Source: Sphaerothrix gracilis (lineage in GTDB: Bacteria; Cyanobacteriota; Cyanobacteriia; Phormidesmidales; Phormidesmidaceae). From it: a stretch of DNA of 64,000 nucleotides. The translations under genes and the position numbers were made by a program. The DNA lies in the NCBI RefSeq assembly GCF_030405905.1, contig NZ_JASATW010000006.1, positions 62,001 through 126,000 of the forward strand. Direction: 5' to 3'. Each line of letters opens with the position of its first letter. The first letter of the stretch is position 1. The notes under the pieces are model-generated. The model ran no database searches. It was not told where the DNA came from and saw nothing but the letters and a program-made list of their open reading frames with translations. Of this stretch, positions 36,664 to 45,839 are shown piece by piece.

Positions 36664-37215
36664 ATGCGTAGCCCCAAAACCAGTTCTATCCCTAACAACA
36701 CAGCAGCAGGCTTCACATTCATTGAGGTACTGCTCGTTGTCATCATGGTGGCCATTCTCATGGGTATTGCTGCCCCCGGTTGGCTGGCCTTTGCCGATCG
36801 CCAGCGGATGAATTCAGTGCGTAGCGACTTGCTAGAGGTTCTGCGACAGGCCCAAGCCGATGCGAGGCAAAACCGAGAAACTCGCGTCATTACCGTTTTA
36901 GACGAAGCAATGCCCTCTCTGCAGATCAGCACACCCACCGGAGGCAGCAATGTAGCCGTTCTAGCCGAGAACAGCATTGACCCCGACTACGTGGATATAA
37001 TCGGCTATGCCAGCGTCAGCGGTAGCTGGACACCCAGTACAACCCTCAGCTTTGACTATGAAGGCTTACCCGATAGCGATCAGGTTCCGTTTCGGATTGA
37101 CGTAACGCCGAGCGCTTCTAGCGCAAAACGGTGTGTTATTGTCGCAAATCTACTAGGGACGCTGAAGACTGCCAACGGCGAGGAATGTGACAATCCATCT
37201 CTCAGCGTAGACTAA
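36664..37215 (+). CDS. GspH/FimT-type pseudopilin, HpsD position
   Basis: A 183 aa pseudopilin of the GspH/FimT type. The leader ends NNTAAG before FTFIEVLLVVIMVAILMG, with Glu at +5, followed by the GspH-like helix QRMNSVRSDLLEVLRQAQADARQ and a beta-rich C terminus. It is the fourth gene of the operon and occupies the place of hpsD in Nostoc-type loci. I see no hps glycosyltransferase genes after it. Confidence 0.82.
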   Translation: MRSPKTSSIPNNTAAGFTFIEVLLVVIMVAILMGIAAPGWLAFADRQRMNSVRSDLLEVLRQAQADARQNRETRVITVLDEAMPSLQISTPTGGSNVAVLAENSIDPDYVDIIGYASVSGSWTPSTTLSFDYEGLPDSDQVPFRIDVTPSASSAKRCVIVANLLGTLKTANGEECDNPSLSVD

Positions 37216-37363
37216 TCGCTCGCGGATTAATTACCCACCTGAGCCAAGTGAGATAAATCACACGGCAAAGCCGCAGAAATCACCAGGCGATCGCGAAGAC
37301 AATCACCTCCAGAGCTTCATAGAACCTTTAAAGTAGGGGCTTAAGCCTTTGAAGTTGATTGTC

Positions 37364-37462
37364 ATGCCCAGGATTTCTCAAAAGCCACTCAAGGCAAATC
37401 CGTTCGTTACCTACCGTGACCCCAAAACCGGCAGGTGGATTGTGGTAAAGTCAGCAGCCTAG
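37364..37462 (+). CDS. Small 32-residue cyanobacterial-type protein
   Basis: An ATG frame encoding 32 residues: MPRISQKPLKANPFVTYRDP then KTGRWIVVKSAA. The composition (Lys/Pro/aromatic, ending in a WIVVK strand) looks coding, and I recall similar short proteins in cyanobacteria, though I cannot verify that. It sits alone in the 325 bp between the pseudopilin operon and pip. No strong ribosome-binding site is visible. Confidence 0.55.
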   Translation: MPRISQKPLKANPFVTYRDPKTGRWIVVKSAA

Positions 37463-37540
37463 CTTCCTCCCCAGCCTGTAGCTTGCAGGCGATCGCTGAT
37501 ATGGTGAAAATAGCGAAGCCGACCGGAGAATAGCTAGGCT

Positions 37541-38485
37541 ATGCGATCGCTCTATCCACCCATTGAGCCTTTCCATCAGGGGAAGCTGGCCGTTTCTCAG
37601 CGCCATACCCTTTATTTTGAGGAAGCGGGTAATCCTAAGGGCAAGCCCGTCGTCTTTCTACACGGTGGTCCCGGTGGCGGCACGCAGCCGCTCTATCGCC
37701 AGTTTTTCGATCCGCAGCGCTGGCGCATTGTCCTATTTGATCAGCGCGGCTGCGGTCAGAGTACGCCCCACGCCGAGCTAGAAGAAAATACCACCTGGCA
37801 TCTAGTCTCAGATATTGAAGCGCTACGATCGCACTTGGGCATAGACCAGTGGGTTGTCTTCGGCGGCAGTTGGGGCAGCACTCTAGCACTGGCCTATAGC
37901 CAAACCCATCCCGATCGCTGCAGCGGCTTGATTTTACGCGGCATTTTTATGCTACGGCCTCAAGAAATCCGCTGGTTCTATCAGGAAGGAGCTAGCTATC
38001 TGTTCCCAGATGCTTGGCAGCACTATTTAGCTCCTATTCCGGCAGCAGAACGCGGCGATTTGCTGAGCGCTTACTATCGGCGGCTCACCAGCGCCGATGC
38101 CAAAGTTTGTCAGCAGGCCGCCAAGGCTTGGTCGGTATGGGAAGCCAGCACCAGCAAGCTCATCCCTGACGCTCAGCTAATCGATCGCTTTGAAGAGTCA
38201 GATTTTGCCACGGCCTTTGCTCGCATTGAGTGTCACTACTTCGTCAACGGCGGCTTTTTTGAACCTGCCGACCAGCTCTTGCAAAATGTCGCTCGCATTC
38301 GCCACATTCCTGCCGTCATCGTTCAGGGCCGCTATGATATTGTTTGCCCCATGATTTCGGCGTGGGAACTACACCAGGCTTGGCCAGAAGCGACGTTCAT
38401 CGTGGTGCCTGATGCGGGGCACTCGGCCACGGAACCCGGTATTGTACACGCGCTAGTTGAAGCGAGCGATCGCTTTGCGGCCTGA
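37541..38485 (+). CDS. pip: Proline iminopeptidase
   Basis: Alpha/beta-hydrolase peptidase that removes N-terminal proline from peptides, 314 aa. It shows the family start LYPPIEPF, the oxyanion HGGPGGG at 41-47, DQRGCGQS, the nucleophile Ser110 in GGSWGS, the Asp in GRYDIVCP and the His in DAGHSATE. All catalytic elements and the length match prolyl aminopeptidase. It is convergent with sppA, 16 nt between stops. Confidence 0.95.
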   Translation: MRSLYPPIEPFHQGKLAVSQRHTLYFEEAGNPKGKPVVFLHGGPGGGTQPLYRQFFDPQRWRIVLFDQRGCGQSTPHAELEENTTWHLVSDIEALRSHLGIDQWVVFGGSWGSTLALAYSQTHPDRCSGLILRGIFMLRPQEIRWFYQEGASYLFPDAWQHYLAPIPAAERGDLLSAYYRRLTSADAKVCQQAAKAWSVWEASTSKLIPDAQLIDRFEESDFATAFARIECHYFVNGGFFEPADQLLQNVARIRHIPAVIVQGRYDIVCPMISAWELHQAWPEATFIVVPDAGHSATEPGIVHALVEASDRFAA

Positions 38486-38501
38486 AACAAGCTGACCCCA
38501 G

Positions 38502-40310
38502 CTATTTGATCGTCGTGGTAAAAGGGATTCGCGTATAGAAGCCGCGCGGATCTCCCAGCAGACCGAGAGTACGCAGGCGATCGCGTAGAGCGTAGACCTC
38601 TTGCGTAAGCGGATCTTGAGCCGCCGGCAGGCGAGAGATAATCCGGCCAAACAGACTTTCAAAAATTTGTTCTTCCAGAGTGCGGGGCTGCGGATATTCC
38701 TCGACGATCCAGTCCTCCAGTTCGGCAGCGCTAGCGGCAGCAGCGATCGCATCGTCTAGCCCGCCAATTTCGTCCACTAGCCCCACGGCAGCGGCGTCGG
38801 TGCCTGACCAAACCCGCCCCTGAGCCACCTGATCGACTTCAGCCGTAGTCATATCACGGGACTCAGACACAATGGTCAAAAATCGGCTGTAGAGCGTGTT
38901 GACAATATCCTGCTGCAAAGCCAACTCCTGGGGAGACTGAGGCCGGGCAATGGTGCCAATATCAGCAAACTCAGCCGTCTTCACCACGTCCCAGGTAATG
39001 CCATTTTCATTGGCGATCTCTTTAAGATTAAGCAGCAGGCCAAACACGCCAATCGACCCCGTAATCGTAGTGGGGGTAGCAAAAATTTTGTCCCCCGGAG
39101 CCGCCATCATGTAGCCACCAGAGGCAGCTAAATCTCCCATTGATACCATCAGCGGCTTAACTTCACCGGCTAGCTCCACCTCGCGGGTAATTAACTCAGA
39201 CGCTGTCGCTCCGCCGCCAGGGCTGTTGATACGCAAGACGATCGCTTTCACGCCTTCGTCCTGACGCAGCTCTCTCAGCAGCCGCGTCAGCGTTTCCGAG
39301 CCAATCAGTCCCGGTGCCGATTCCCCGCCCACAATCTCACCTTCAGCGTAGACAACCGCAACGGTGTTATCTGAGTCATTATCGCTAGCTAAGGCAGCAA
39401 TTTCCCCATATTCGGTTAGCTCCACCTGGGGAAAATCCTCCAGCACATCGGCATCAGACTCCGTTAAGTCCCGCAGATCGGCGAGTACCTCGTCAAAATA
39501 AGCGATCTCATCCACTAGTCCGGCCTGCAGCGCCTCATCCGCCATTAGCAAACCGCCCGTGTCGGCAATTTGCTGAAGCTGCTGGGGTGTGAGGCTGCGC
39601 TCTGCTGCCGCAACGGTCAGGAACTCTTGCCAGAGGTCGGTGAGCAGAGCCTGAGTTTGCTCGCGCTCTTCAGGACTGCTTTCTGTCCGAATAAAGGGTT
39701 CTACGGCAGACTTGTAACGGCCTGCCCGCAGCACCTGCACACCAACGCCATATTTTTGTAAGGCTCCGGCCAAAAACTGAGTTTCAGCGCTGAAGCCATT
39801 GAGTTCTAGAATGCCTGCCGGATTAAGAATGAGGCTATCTGCCACTGAGACAAGGTAATAGTCTCGCTCTGCCCAGCCCATTTCGTAGGCAAAAATGGGT
39901 TTGCCTGTCGCCTTGAATCGAGCTAGCCCTTCTCTCACCTCCCGCAGCGTTGAAAGTCCTTCAAAGGTGTTGCCCTGTAGTAGCAGACCGACAATGCGAT
40001 CGTCATTGGCGGCCTGATCGAGGGTGGCCAGTACGGTCTGCAGCGAGACGGCTTGACCTAAATCACCGTAAAGCGCTTCCTCAATAACGATCTCTGGCCC
40101 AGTGGGCGGAATAGAATTGGTAATATCTATTGAAAGATCGAAAACAAGCAGGGACTTGTCTTCAACTTGCGGTTCCGTATCCCGCGAGGCAGTTGCAACC
40201 ACGAAGGTAAAAAGCCCAACGGCTCCGAATCCCAGCAGGATAATCAGCGCTACCAGGCTGACGAAGGCACCTACGGCGCTGGCCGCTGCATATTTTAGAA
40301 AATCTCGCAT
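38502..40310 (-). CDS. sppA: Signal peptide peptidase SppA (long, 67K type)
   Basis: Membrane-bound serine protease that degrades cleaved signal peptides and, in cyanobacteria, affects light acclimation. It is 602 aa with one N-terminal membrane helix and two SppA domains. The general base is Lys200 in RAGRYKSAVEPF and the nucleophile is Ser397 in SMGDLAASGGYMM, both in the usual context. It starts 38 nt downstream of the fni stop and is probably cotranscribed with it. Confidence 0.94.
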   Translation of the reverse strand: MRDFLKYAAASAVGAFVSLVALIILLGFGAVGLFTFVVATASRDTEPQVEDKSLLVFDLSIDITNSIPPTGPEIVIEEALYGDLGQAVSLQTVLATLDQAANDDRIVGLLLQGNTFEGLSTLREVREGLARFKATGKPIFAYEMGWAERDYYLVSVADSLILNPAGILELNGFSAETQFLAGALQKYGVGVQVLRAGRYKSAVEPFIRTESSPEEREQTQALLTDLWQEFLTVAAAERSLTPQQLQQIADTGGLLMADEALQAGLVDEIAYFDEVLADLRDLTESDADVLEDFPQVELTEYGEIAALASDNDSDNTVAVVYAEGEIVGGESAPGLIGSETLTRLLRELRQDEGVKAIVLRINSPGGGATASELITREVELAGEVKPLMVSMGDLAASGGYMMAAPGDKIFATPTTITGSIGVFGLLLNLKEIANENGITWDVVKTAEFADIGTIARPQSPQELALQQDIVNTLYSRFLTIVSESRDMTTAEVDQVAQGRVWSGTDAAAVGLVDEIGGLDDAIAAAASAAELEDWIVEEYPQPRTLEEQIFESLFGRIISRLPAAQDPLTQEVYALRDRLRTLGLLGDPRGFYTRIPFTTTIK

Positions 40311-40348
40311 GGCTGCAGTTGAACTTATGAGGCGTTGGCGGATCTTCT

Positions 40349-41425
40349 CTATGGTACTCGCTGCAGTCGGTGAGCGTCTCGTAGTTCAGCCAGATTAGCT
40401 GCGCCTGTGCAAAACAAGGTGGTGGTAATTTCAGCAATCAGAATTTCAGTCAGTTCTACTAAGGCTGCTTCTGACTCATCAGCGGCCTTGAGAAAGGGCC
40501 AAGCCAGCCCCGCCAAATCCGCCCCCAGGGCGATCGCTTTAGCCACTTCCAAGCCGTTACGCAGTCCCCCTGAGGCAATCAGCGGTGCGGTTGGCGCAAC
40601 CTGACGAATGGACGCAATGCACTCAGCCGTAGGCAGACCCCAGTCAGCAAAAGTCTGTCCCAGTCGCCGCTGCTTGGCATCTTGGGCCCGCTGGCCCTCG
40701 ACTTTAGCCCAGGAAGTGCCCCCGGCTCCGGCGACATCAATTGCGGCCACACCGGCTGCCATCAAGCGCTGCGCCATTGGGGCTGAAATGCCGTTGCCGA
40801 CTTCCTTGACGATCACCGGCAGGCTCAAGCGCTGGCAGAGCTGCTCAATTTTAGTCAGCAGGCCGCGAAAGTTAGTATCGCCCCGCGACTGAATGCACTC
40901 CTGCAGCGGATTTAGGTGCAAAATCAGAGCATCCGCTTCTAGCCAGTCAACAACGCGCTGGCACTGGTCTAAGCCGTAGTCGTAGTTGAGCTGTACTGCC
41001 CCCAAGTTCGCCAGCAGCAGAATATCGGGAGCGATCGCGCGGACTGAGAAGGTCGATTTTAGCTGCGGATTTTCAACGGCTACCCGCTGCGAGCCTACGC
41101 CCATTGCTAAGCCATAATGCTGGGCGATCGCCGCTAAACGTTCATTGATTAGCTTTGCCTGCTCGGTGCCGCCTGTCATAGAAGAAATTAGCAGCGGCGC
41201 GGCTAAGGACTTACCCAAAAAGCGAGTGGATAAGTCAATGTCATCCCGGTTCAGTTCCGGCAGGCAGCAGTGAGCAAATCGGTAGCGATCGAGGCCGTTG
41301 CTAACCTGGCGAAACTGGACGTCTTCGTCAATACAAATGCGCAGATGATCGGCTTTACGAACCTGAGTTTCTAATGAAACAAAAGAAGGAGTCACAGTCA
41401 TCGATATAGGCGTTTGGTTAAACAA
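40349..41425 (-). CDS. fni: Type 2 isopentenyl-diphosphate delta-isomerase
   Basis: FMN-dependent isomerase interconverting IPP and DMAPP in isoprenoid synthesis, 358 aa. The N-terminal RKADHLRIC, the FMN-site stretch SSMTGGTEQA, MGVGSQRVA and the later GAGGTSWAKVE are typical of the type 2 family. Type 2 is the usual form in cyanobacteria. Substrate supply comes from the MEP pathway, of which ispD is encoded at 61529. Confidence 0.95.
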   Translation of the reverse strand: MFNQTPISMTVTPSFVSLETQVRKADHLRICIDEDVQFRQVSNGLDRYRFAHCCLPELNRDDIDLSTRFLGKSLAAPLLISSMTGGTEQAKLINERLAAIAQHYGLAMGVGSQRVAVENPQLKSTFSVRAIAPDILLLANLGAVQLNYDYGLDQCQRVVDWLEADALILHLNPLQECIQSRGDTNFRGLLTKIEQLCQRLSLPVIVKEVGNGISAPMAQRLMAAGVAAIDVAGAGGTSWAKVEGQRAQDAKQRRLGQTFADWGLPTAECIASIRQVAPTAPLIASGGLRNGLEVAKAIALGADLAGLAWPFLKAADESEAALVELTEILIAEITTTLFCTGAANLAELRDAHRLQRVP

Positions 41426-41490
41426 GTTTGGTGTAATACCCTGTAGTCTCCCACAGGCTTGTTTCCTGACGACGACCCCTTTAATAATCT

Positions 41491-42033
41491 CTACGCTTCG
41501 CCTTTAATCAGCTCTACGGCATCTCGCTGGTCGGTGCCCTGCAGGTAAACTTTGATAATTTCTTCTCCGGCAGTGGGCAGTTGTTTGCCAATAAAATCGG
41601 GATGAATGGGCAGTTGACGGTGGCCGCGATCGATTAAAACCGCCAGTCGTATCACCTCTGGGCGGCCATAATCATTGACGGCATTGAGCGCCGCCCGAAT
41701 AGTACGACCGCTAAAAATAACGTCATCGACTAAAACAACGGTGTGCCCGGTGAGGTCGTGCGGCAGCTTAGTTTTAGCGGGGGTGCGGGTGCTAATTTTG
41801 TCTAGATCGTCCCGGTAGAAAGTAATGTCCAAAGCGCCGACCGTAATTGAGATCTGCTCTAAGCGCTCGATTTGCTGAGCTAGGGTTTGGGCTAAAGGGA
41901 CACCGCGCGTATAAATCCCCACCAAAATCAGCTTTTTGAGATCGCCCGTTTTCTCCACAATTTCTGAGGCGAGGCGGTTGACTGTTCGCCGCATTTCTTC
42001 CGCAGATAAGATTTCGATGGTATCAGCAGTCAT
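41491..42033 (-). CDS. pyrR: Bifunctional PyrR (pyr regulator / uracil phosphoribosyltransferase)
   Basis: A 180 aa PyrR-family protein with the PRPP-binding loop VLVDDVIFSGRTIRAAL and the N-terminal MRRTVNRLASEI. In firmicutes it attenuates pyr mRNA; in cyanobacteria the RNA role is not established. No pyr genes are adjacent here. It follows cbiB by 7 nt on the same strand. Confidence 0.95.
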   Translation of the reverse strand: MTADTIEILSAEEMRRTVNRLASEIVEKTGDLKKLILVGIYTRGVPLAQTLAQQIERLEQISITVGALDITFYRDDLDKISTRTPAKTKLPHDLTGHTVVLVDDVIFSGRTIRAALNAVNDYGRPEVIRLAVLIDRGHRQLPIHPDFIGKQLPTAGEEIIKVYLQGTDQRDAVELIKGEA

Positions 42034-42040
42034 CGGTAAG

Positions 42041-43021
42041 TCACCTCAGCCCCAGCAAAATCAGAATACCGACAATCAGCCACAGCCAAAAGCTGTTGCG
42101 AGTCAGCCTGAGCGCCTCTGCAATTACGGCTGGCGTAATTTCCCGCTCGGCATTGCCCAAACGGGGCTTCACTTTGATAACTCCACGATAGCGATTTACG
42201 CCGCCGAGTTGAACTCCTAGCGCTGCGGCATAGGCACATTCACTCCAGCCAGCATTGGGGCTAGGATCAGCGATCGCATCACGCCAGCAAAGCCGCCAGA
42301 CCCGTCGCGGTTGCCATGACAATAGGGCAATGGTCGCAACGGTGAGACGACAGGGAAGCCAGGTCAAAACGTCCTCTGAGCGGGCACTAAACCAGCCCAA
42401 ATCGCGGTAGGGCAGCTCTCGATACCCCACCATTGAGTCTAAAGTACTGGCAGCTTTGTAAGCGATCGCTAGGGCAACAGCGCCAGCAGGTGAAATGAGT
42501 GCGCCCAGCAGGGCGTAAAACAGCGGTGCCATGACGCCGTCAGTCGTATTTTCGCTCACCGTTTCCAAAACGGCTCTAAGAATGTCGGCTTCCCCCAGCA
42601 GGTCGGTATCGCGTCCGACATATCGCGAGAGGCGCGATCGCGCGGTCGCTAAATCACCTTGCTGCAGGGGCTGTAAAACAGCTTGAGCCGCATCCCCTAG
42701 GCTCCGCCGCGCTAGGCAGCTAGCCACCACAATAGTGGCTAAACCAATGCCTAAAAACTCATTGACCTGGCTGCTGTAGCCAACCAAGCCAGCCGCGATC
42801 GCGCCGCTGCCACCCATCAGCCCCAAAGCCAAAACGACGCCGGACAAACGCTGTCTCTCTGGTGAGGTAAACTGCTGCAGACTCCACTGACTATAGCGGG
42901 CGATCGCGCTGCCCATCACGCTGACCGGATGGGGCCAGCCCCAAGGATCGCCAACAAAGGTATCAACAAAGCTGGCCGAGAGCAGCATTATCACGGCAGC
43001 ATCTAACCCTGACATGGTCAT
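42041..43021 (-). CDS. cbiB: Adenosylcobinamide-phosphate synthase CbiB
   Basis: Integral membrane enzyme of cobamide synthesis that attaches the aminopropanol linker to adenosylcobyric acid, 326 aa. Motifs are DTFVGDPWGWPHPV near the N terminus, SENTTDGVMAPLFY and the C-terminal PSPNAGWSE. It has several hydrophobic segments, as expected. It is 7 nt upstream of pyrR; the pair may be an incidental operon. No cobalamin riboswitch is visible in the 52 nt before it. Confidence 0.95.
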   Translation of the reverse strand: MTMSGLDAAVIMLLSASFVDTFVGDPWGWPHPVSVMGSAIARYSQWSLQQFTSPERQRLSGVVLALGLMGGSGAIAAGLVGYSSQVNEFLGIGLATIVVASCLARRSLGDAAQAVLQPLQQGDLATARSRLSRYVGRDTDLLGEADILRAVLETVSENTTDGVMAPLFYALLGALISPAGAVALAIAYKAASTLDSMVGYRELPYRDLGWFSARSEDVLTWLPCRLTVATIALLSWQPRRVWRLCWRDAIADPSPNAGWSECAYAAALGVQLGGVNRYRGVIKVKPRLGNAEREITPAVIAEALRLTRNSFWLWLIVGILILLGLR

Positions 43022-43073
43022 GGTAATGATTAGGGTATCTAGAGAATTTTGAGACTTCTGTTAGTCAACAGGT

Positions 43074-43517
43074 CTAAACAATAAAGTTGATATTTTCACC
43101 TTGAGCAGCTTGCCAACTGCGAGCATCGTAGTAAAGGTCTTCTAGAGAAATCTCATAAAGCGCCTCTTTCAGTTTTTGATGTAATCGCTTCCAAAGCGTC
43201 AAAGTTACCCAATCTTCTGTTTGATCATCTTTGAGCTGATGTCGAGACAGCGGCTCAACAGTTTCACCGACCGCTTCCAGAATTTGACCTAAAGAAATTT
43301 GGCTCGCAGGCATGGCTAATAAATAGCCCCCTTGAGAACCTCTAACTGACTTAACGAGTCCGGCTCGACGTAGAGCAATCAGCAATTTTTCTAAATAAGG
43401 CGCGGGAATTCTTTGTCGTTTAGCAATAACGCTGACAGAGACAGGCTGATGGTGACCTTGCAAACTCAGATCTAAGAGAGCTTTGACGCTGTAGTGACCC
43501 CGAGTTGTCAGCTTCAT
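43074..43517 (-). CDS. Rrf2-family transcriptional regulator without cysteines
   Basis: A 147 aa winged-helix protein with the Rrf2 signature (TTRGHYSVKALLDL, then the wing VRGSQGGYLLAMP). IscR and NsrR use three conserved Cys near residues 90-106 to hold an Fe-S cluster; this protein contains no cysteine at all. It is therefore either cluster-free or senses something else. It is divergent from the cyAbrB gene across a 210 bp A+T-rich region with two operator-like dyads. Confidence 0.88.
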   Translation of the reverse strand: MKLTTRGHYSVKALLDLSLQGHHQPVSVSVIAKRQRIPAPYLEKLLIALRRAGLVKSVRGSQGGYLLAMPASQISLGQILEAVGETVEPLSRHQLKDDQTEDWVTLTLWKRLHQKLKEALYEISLEDLYYDARSWQAAQGENINFIV

Positions 43518-43651
43518 TTTTTCATTTACTGTTTCTATTGAATTTCAATGGCACAAATAAATTTACGAATATGTTTTGATTAAAATCTTTCGATTAAATG
43601 CAAAAAACTATTTTGCTGTAGTATCATTTTTCATGTCAATATGAAAGTTGA

Positions 43652-43691
43652 AACTCCATAGAGTTCTAAACTATATTAACTCTACCGAGTA
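43652..43691. promoter_or_regulatory. Two operator-like dyads between rrf2 and cyAbrB genes
   Basis: Two near-identical dyads AACTC-N4-GAGT lie at 43652-43665 (ending GAGTT) and 43678-43691 (ending GAGTA), 26 bp centre to centre. They are within 80 nt upstream of the cyAbrB start. The repeat of the same dyad at about two and a half helical turns suggests a regulator-binding site, perhaps for the adjacent Rrf2 protein. Confidence 0.5.
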
Positions 43692-43727
43692 ATTTTCGCG
43701 TCCTGTAGGATATAGAGACTTAGGTTA

Positions 43728-44138
43728 ATGGCTAGTGAAGTAAATGCAGATGCCCTTACGGGTAAAGCCCTGCTCAAAAAAGTCAAAGAGTTGGAGCACC
43801 TGTCCAAAGAAGACAAAGCAAAAGCCTGTGGATACTACACCGTCACCAAAAATGGTGTAGAGCGGGTTAATATGATGAAGTTTTTGAATGCCCTAATTGA
43901 TGCTGAGGGTATTCAACTAGACAGCACCCAGAGCAGCAATGGCCGAGGGGGACGTAGTGCTAGCTACCGCATTACGGTGCAGTCTAACGGAAATTTGCTC
44001 ATCGGTTCTGCCTACACCAAGCAGATGGGTCTAAAGCCTGGAGATGAGTTTGAAATTTCTTTAGGACGGAAGCATATTCGCCTTAAGCAAATCACCGAAG
44101 ATGGTGAAGAGATTGACGACGCCGATCTAGACGAATAA
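43728..44138 (+). CDS. cyAbrB transition-state regulator
   Basis: A 136 aa DNA-binding protein of the cyanobacterial AbrB family. Unlike Bacillus AbrB, the AbrB-like swapped-hairpin segment (about residues 85-125, TKQMGLKPGDEFEISLG) is at the C terminus. The N-terminal part (LTGKALLKKVKELEHL, CGYYTVTKNGVERV) is specific to the cyanobacterial clade. Known members regulate nitrogen and carbon metabolism and are essential in some species. A plausible promoter and dyad pair lie upstream. Confidence 0.93.
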   Translation: MASEVNADALTGKALLKKVKELEHLSKEDKAKACGYYTVTKNGVERVNMMKFLNALIDAEGIQLDSTQSSNGRGGRSASYRITVQSNGNLLIGSAYTKQMGLKPGDEFEISLGRKHIRLKQITEDGEEIDDADLDE

Positions 44139-44239
44139 GCGCTTAGCTATCTCTGCTGATCAGGGCTGGGGACATCTGAAGTTTGAAATAAGCCCAGATA
44201 AGCCCAAGCCCTATTTGAGTTAAGGTAAGACCTAAAAAT

Positions 44240-44278
44240 CTAGGCGCGTCGATAAGTTTAGTTAAGGGATGCGCCTAG
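44240..44278. repeat. Inverted repeat downstream of cyAbrB
   Basis: CTAGGCGC and GCGCCTAG form a perfect 8 bp inverted pair with a 23-base loop, about 100 nt after the cyAbrB stop. There is no T-run, so it is not a typical terminator; it may stabilise the 3' end. Confidence 0.45.
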
Positions 44279-44360
44279 CAGAATCGGTTTGACCTATATT
44301 ACCGAATGCTTGGGAAGATTCGGGTAGAGTCCTGAGCGGTTTAGCCATATAGTCACTATT

Positions 44361-45839
44361 ATGAATTTACCGTTAATCCTGGACTTAGCGCTAGGACTGG
44401 TTTTCACGTACTTGATTCTAAGCCTTTTGGCCAGTGAAATTCAGGAAATTATCAGCGCCGTTTTGCAGTGGCGAGCTGAGCACTTAAAATACTCAATTGA
44501 GCAGCTTTTAGCAGGAGATAGTGCTGAAAATAGAGCGGCTGCTCAAGAACTTGCAAACAAGCTATATAACAGTCCGGTAATTCGCAGCCTCAACCATGAG
44601 GCGAGGGGGCGGATCGCTCGACTGCTGCGGCAGTTTTTGCATTTTGTGGGTCAAGTCTATCGCACGGTGACGCGAACGCGAAATGTTTTTGGAAATCAAA
44701 CTAGCGGCCCTTCCTATATTCCCGCAGAAGCGTTTGCCACAACTTTATTAGAAAACTTACATTTAATCGATCTACAGCGACTGTTAACAGAATCAAGATT
44801 AGGCAGGCTGTTTGAGGAGCGAGTTCAGTTACCCGTCAATCAAATTCTGAATGACTTGCGCGTTAGCACTGCCAATGAGTATCTGTTGGAGCCTGAGATT
44901 AGGCAATTAGAGCAGTCACTACAGCAAATTTCTCAGGACTTTCAATCTCGACGAATCAATCTTACCCAAGCCCTGAATCTACTGCTCGGCAAGATAGATA
45001 ATTTTATTGAGATAGCTCAGCAATCGCTGCCAGCAGATAATCATCTCAGTCAAACGTTTTTGAGGCGATTAGCTTTTCTAAAGCGTAATTTAGCAGGCAG
45101 CGCTGATGAATATGATTTGTTGCTGAGAAAAATTCAGCCGACCCTGCGGGATTTGGTGCTCATCTTAGATACCAAAAGTCCTATCTATCAAGAAGTAATA
45201 TCTCTAGCTTCCCAAGAACAGGGACTAATTCGTGACATAGCTGAACGGATTAAACCCCAACAGATTCCCCCTCGTTTGAAAGACAGTTTGCTGACACTAG
45301 CAGAGCAGGCCCAGTTCAAAGTGCAGCAGGCCGATGAGGAACTGCAAAAGTTTGAACAAGAGATACAAGCCTGGTTCGATCGCTCTATGACCAGAGCCGC
45401 AGGCGTCTATACGCGCAACGCTAAAGGGGTAGCGGTTTTAATTGGGATTGCGATCGCAATTGTACTCAATGCAGACAGTTTACATATTGCTAGCCGTCTG
45501 ACCACTGACCAGACGATTCGAGACAGTATTTCAGTGGCCGTCAGTCAGCTAGCCAACCAGGATTTACAAGATCTGCAGCAGGAATTAAACCTGGTGACGG
45601 AGGCTGTAGACAACTCCTTGGAACAGTTTCCGTTACCGATTGGGCGATCGCCTCGAGTTTTGGATCAGCAGGCGCAAGCAGAAGCAGAGTGGGTTTTCCC
45701 GGTGCCGCGCCGAATTTTGGGATGGTTGATTACTGGACTGGCGATTTCGATGGGATCTAGCTTTTGGTATAACTTGCTCAACCGCATCGTCAATGTCCGC
45801 TCGACCGGGAACAAGAGCGATCGCACCGCAGACAACTAG
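44361..45839 (+). CDS. Hypothetical membrane protein
   Basis: A 492 aa protein with an N-terminal hydrophobic helix (MNLPLILDLALGLVFTYLIL), a long charged helical middle (about residues 60-330) rich in Gln, Leu and Glu that may form coiled coil, and two hydrophobic segments in the last 150 residues (GVAVLIGIAIAIVLNAD and RRILGWLITGLAISMGSSFW). I do not recognise the family. It overlaps the convergent histidine kinase gene by 4 nt at the stops. Confidence 0.8.
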   Translation: MNLPLILDLALGLVFTYLILSLLASEIQEIISAVLQWRAEHLKYSIEQLLAGDSAENRAAAQELANKLYNSPVIRSLNHEARGRIARLLRQFLHFVGQVYRTVTRTRNVFGNQTSGPSYIPAEAFATTLLENLHLIDLQRLLTESRLGRLFEERVQLPVNQILNDLRVSTANEYLLEPEIRQLEQSLQQISQDFQSRRINLTQALNLLLGKIDNFIEIAQQSLPADNHLSQTFLRRLAFLKRNLAGSADEYDLLLRKIQPTLRDLVLILDTKSPIYQEVISLASQEQGLIRDIAERIKPQQIPPRLKDSLLTLAEQAQFKVQQADEELQKFEQEIQAWFDRSMTRAAGVYTRNAKGVAVLIGIAIAIVLNADSLHIASRLTTDQTIRDSISVAVSQLANQDLQDLQQELNLVTEAVDNSLEQFPLPIGRSPRVLDQQAQAEAEWVFPVPRRILGWLITGLAISMGSSFWYNLLNRIVNVRSTGNKSDRTADN

